From NCBI GenBank assembly GCA_946414435.1, contig CAMKOM010000004.1, positions 1 to 64,000 on the forward strand: a stretch of DNA of 64,000 nucleotides, read 5' to 3'. The notes under the pieces are model-generated. The model did no database searches. It was not told where the DNA came from and worked only from the letters and a program-made list of their open reading frames with translations. Position numbers and translations under genes: made by a program. This DNA is from an uncultured Bacteroidota bacterium. Its GTDB lineage: Bacteria > Bacteroidota > Bacteroidia > Bacteroidales > SZUA-534. Below are positions 63,779-64,000 of this stretch, in pieces (within the stretch, counting starts at the first letter, position 1; each line of letters opens with the position of its first letter).

Positions 63779-64000
63779 ATGAGAAAATTCTTATTTACAG
63801 TTGCATTGGCGGCCACTTTGGTCGGTTGCAATAACAGCGGGCAAGTGAACGGTGTGTCGTTCGACGATGTGATTAAAACACGCCGCAGCGTGCGCAGTTA
63901 CGATGCCACCAAAACCATCAGCGAAGCCGAAGTGCGCGAACTGCTGACAAGCGCTCAGGAAGCACCGTCGTGGGCAAACCAGCAGCCCACCAAATACTAT
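63779..64000 (+). CDS. Nitroreductase-family lipoprotein (3' end outside window)
   Basis: The first 74 codons are present. They give a lipoprotein signal peptide with lipobox LVGC (Cys 17) and the start of a nitroreductase domain: VIKTRRSVRSYD and LLTSAQEAPSWANQQPTKYY, where RRSVR binds FMN phosphate. An exported, lipid-anchored nitroreductase is unusual, since the fold is normally cytoplasmic; such lipoprotein forms do occur in Bacteroidota. The gene begins 30 bp after the response regulator stop. Confidence 0.75.
   Translation, partial: MRKFLFTVALAATLVGCNNSGQVNGVSFDDVIKTRRSVRSYDATKTISEAEVRELLTSAQEAPSWANQQPTKYY

Overview
The window looks like a chromosome segment of an uncultured Bacteroidota bacterium, most likely order Bacteroidales. 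Four things point there: promoter elements of the Bacteroidota type (TTTG, about 19 bp, then TAnnTTTG) before many genes; type IX secretion (T9SS) type A C-terminal sorting domains on large surface proteins; the gliding-type ABC transporter genes gldF-gldG; and family content such as DUF2723, DUF349, BspA-like leucine-rich repeats and PorT/PorG-like barrels. I see no phage, plasmid or conjugation module.

Layout. 1-6.1 kb: the 3' end of a large head-repeat adhesin with a C-terminal S74 auto-cleaving chaperone, then two tandem paralogous outer-membrane proteins. 6.1-9.4 kb: an M16 zinc protease and tRNA-Ser(GCT). 9.4-17.3 kb (minus): an apparent three-gene operon of a 2226-residue T9SS adhesin with about 21 Ig-like repeats, a small barrel-like protein and a lipoprotein. 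17.6-28.3 kb: a PorT-like barrel, an LPG-synthase-type membrane protein, a DUF349 protein, a DUF2723/GT117 glycosyltransferase, a flippase, a TlpA-like thioredoxin, a YitT protein and a SPOR protein. 28.4-30.7 kb: initiator tRNA, a CoA transferase and a polysaccharide deacetylase. 30.9-35.9 kb (minus): a compact six-gene fatty-acid/polyketide-type operon resembling part of an aryl-polyene or flexirubin cluster. 36.0-39.4 kb: recF, a DciA-like gene and an OmpA/TPR lipoprotein. 39.5-44.9 kb: a truncated surface-protein fragment, rarA, comEC and a barrel protein. 45.0-49.5 kb (minus): ferredoxin, then psd, cdsA, a DUF2007 gene, ftsH and rsfS. 49.9-56.7 kb: two BspA-like surface proteins. 56.8-64.0 kb: a C45-type hydrolase, gldF-gldG-DUF4340, hflX, a single-domain response regulator and the start of a lipoprotein nitroreductase.

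How they fit together. Much of the window builds the cell envelope: T9SS cargo (giant adhesin, BspA-like proteins), outer-membrane barrels, lipid synthesis (psd, cdsA, ketosynthase operon), glycan transfer and envelope quality control (FtsH, TlpA, M16). The rest is housekeeping.

The most unusual signal is a family of 28-bp palindromes, six copies found by eye. Two lie between genes. Three lie inside open reading frames at the same loop of the T9SS sorting domain, always read in the same frame. One sits at the 5' edge of the truncated surface-protein fragment. In the two BspA-like genes the 99 bp just before the palindrome match at 98 positions, while the 72 bp after it match at only about 57, so the palindrome marks a recombination boundary. 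This resembles the palindromic elements that insert into Rickettsia genes, here on exported Bacteroidota proteins.
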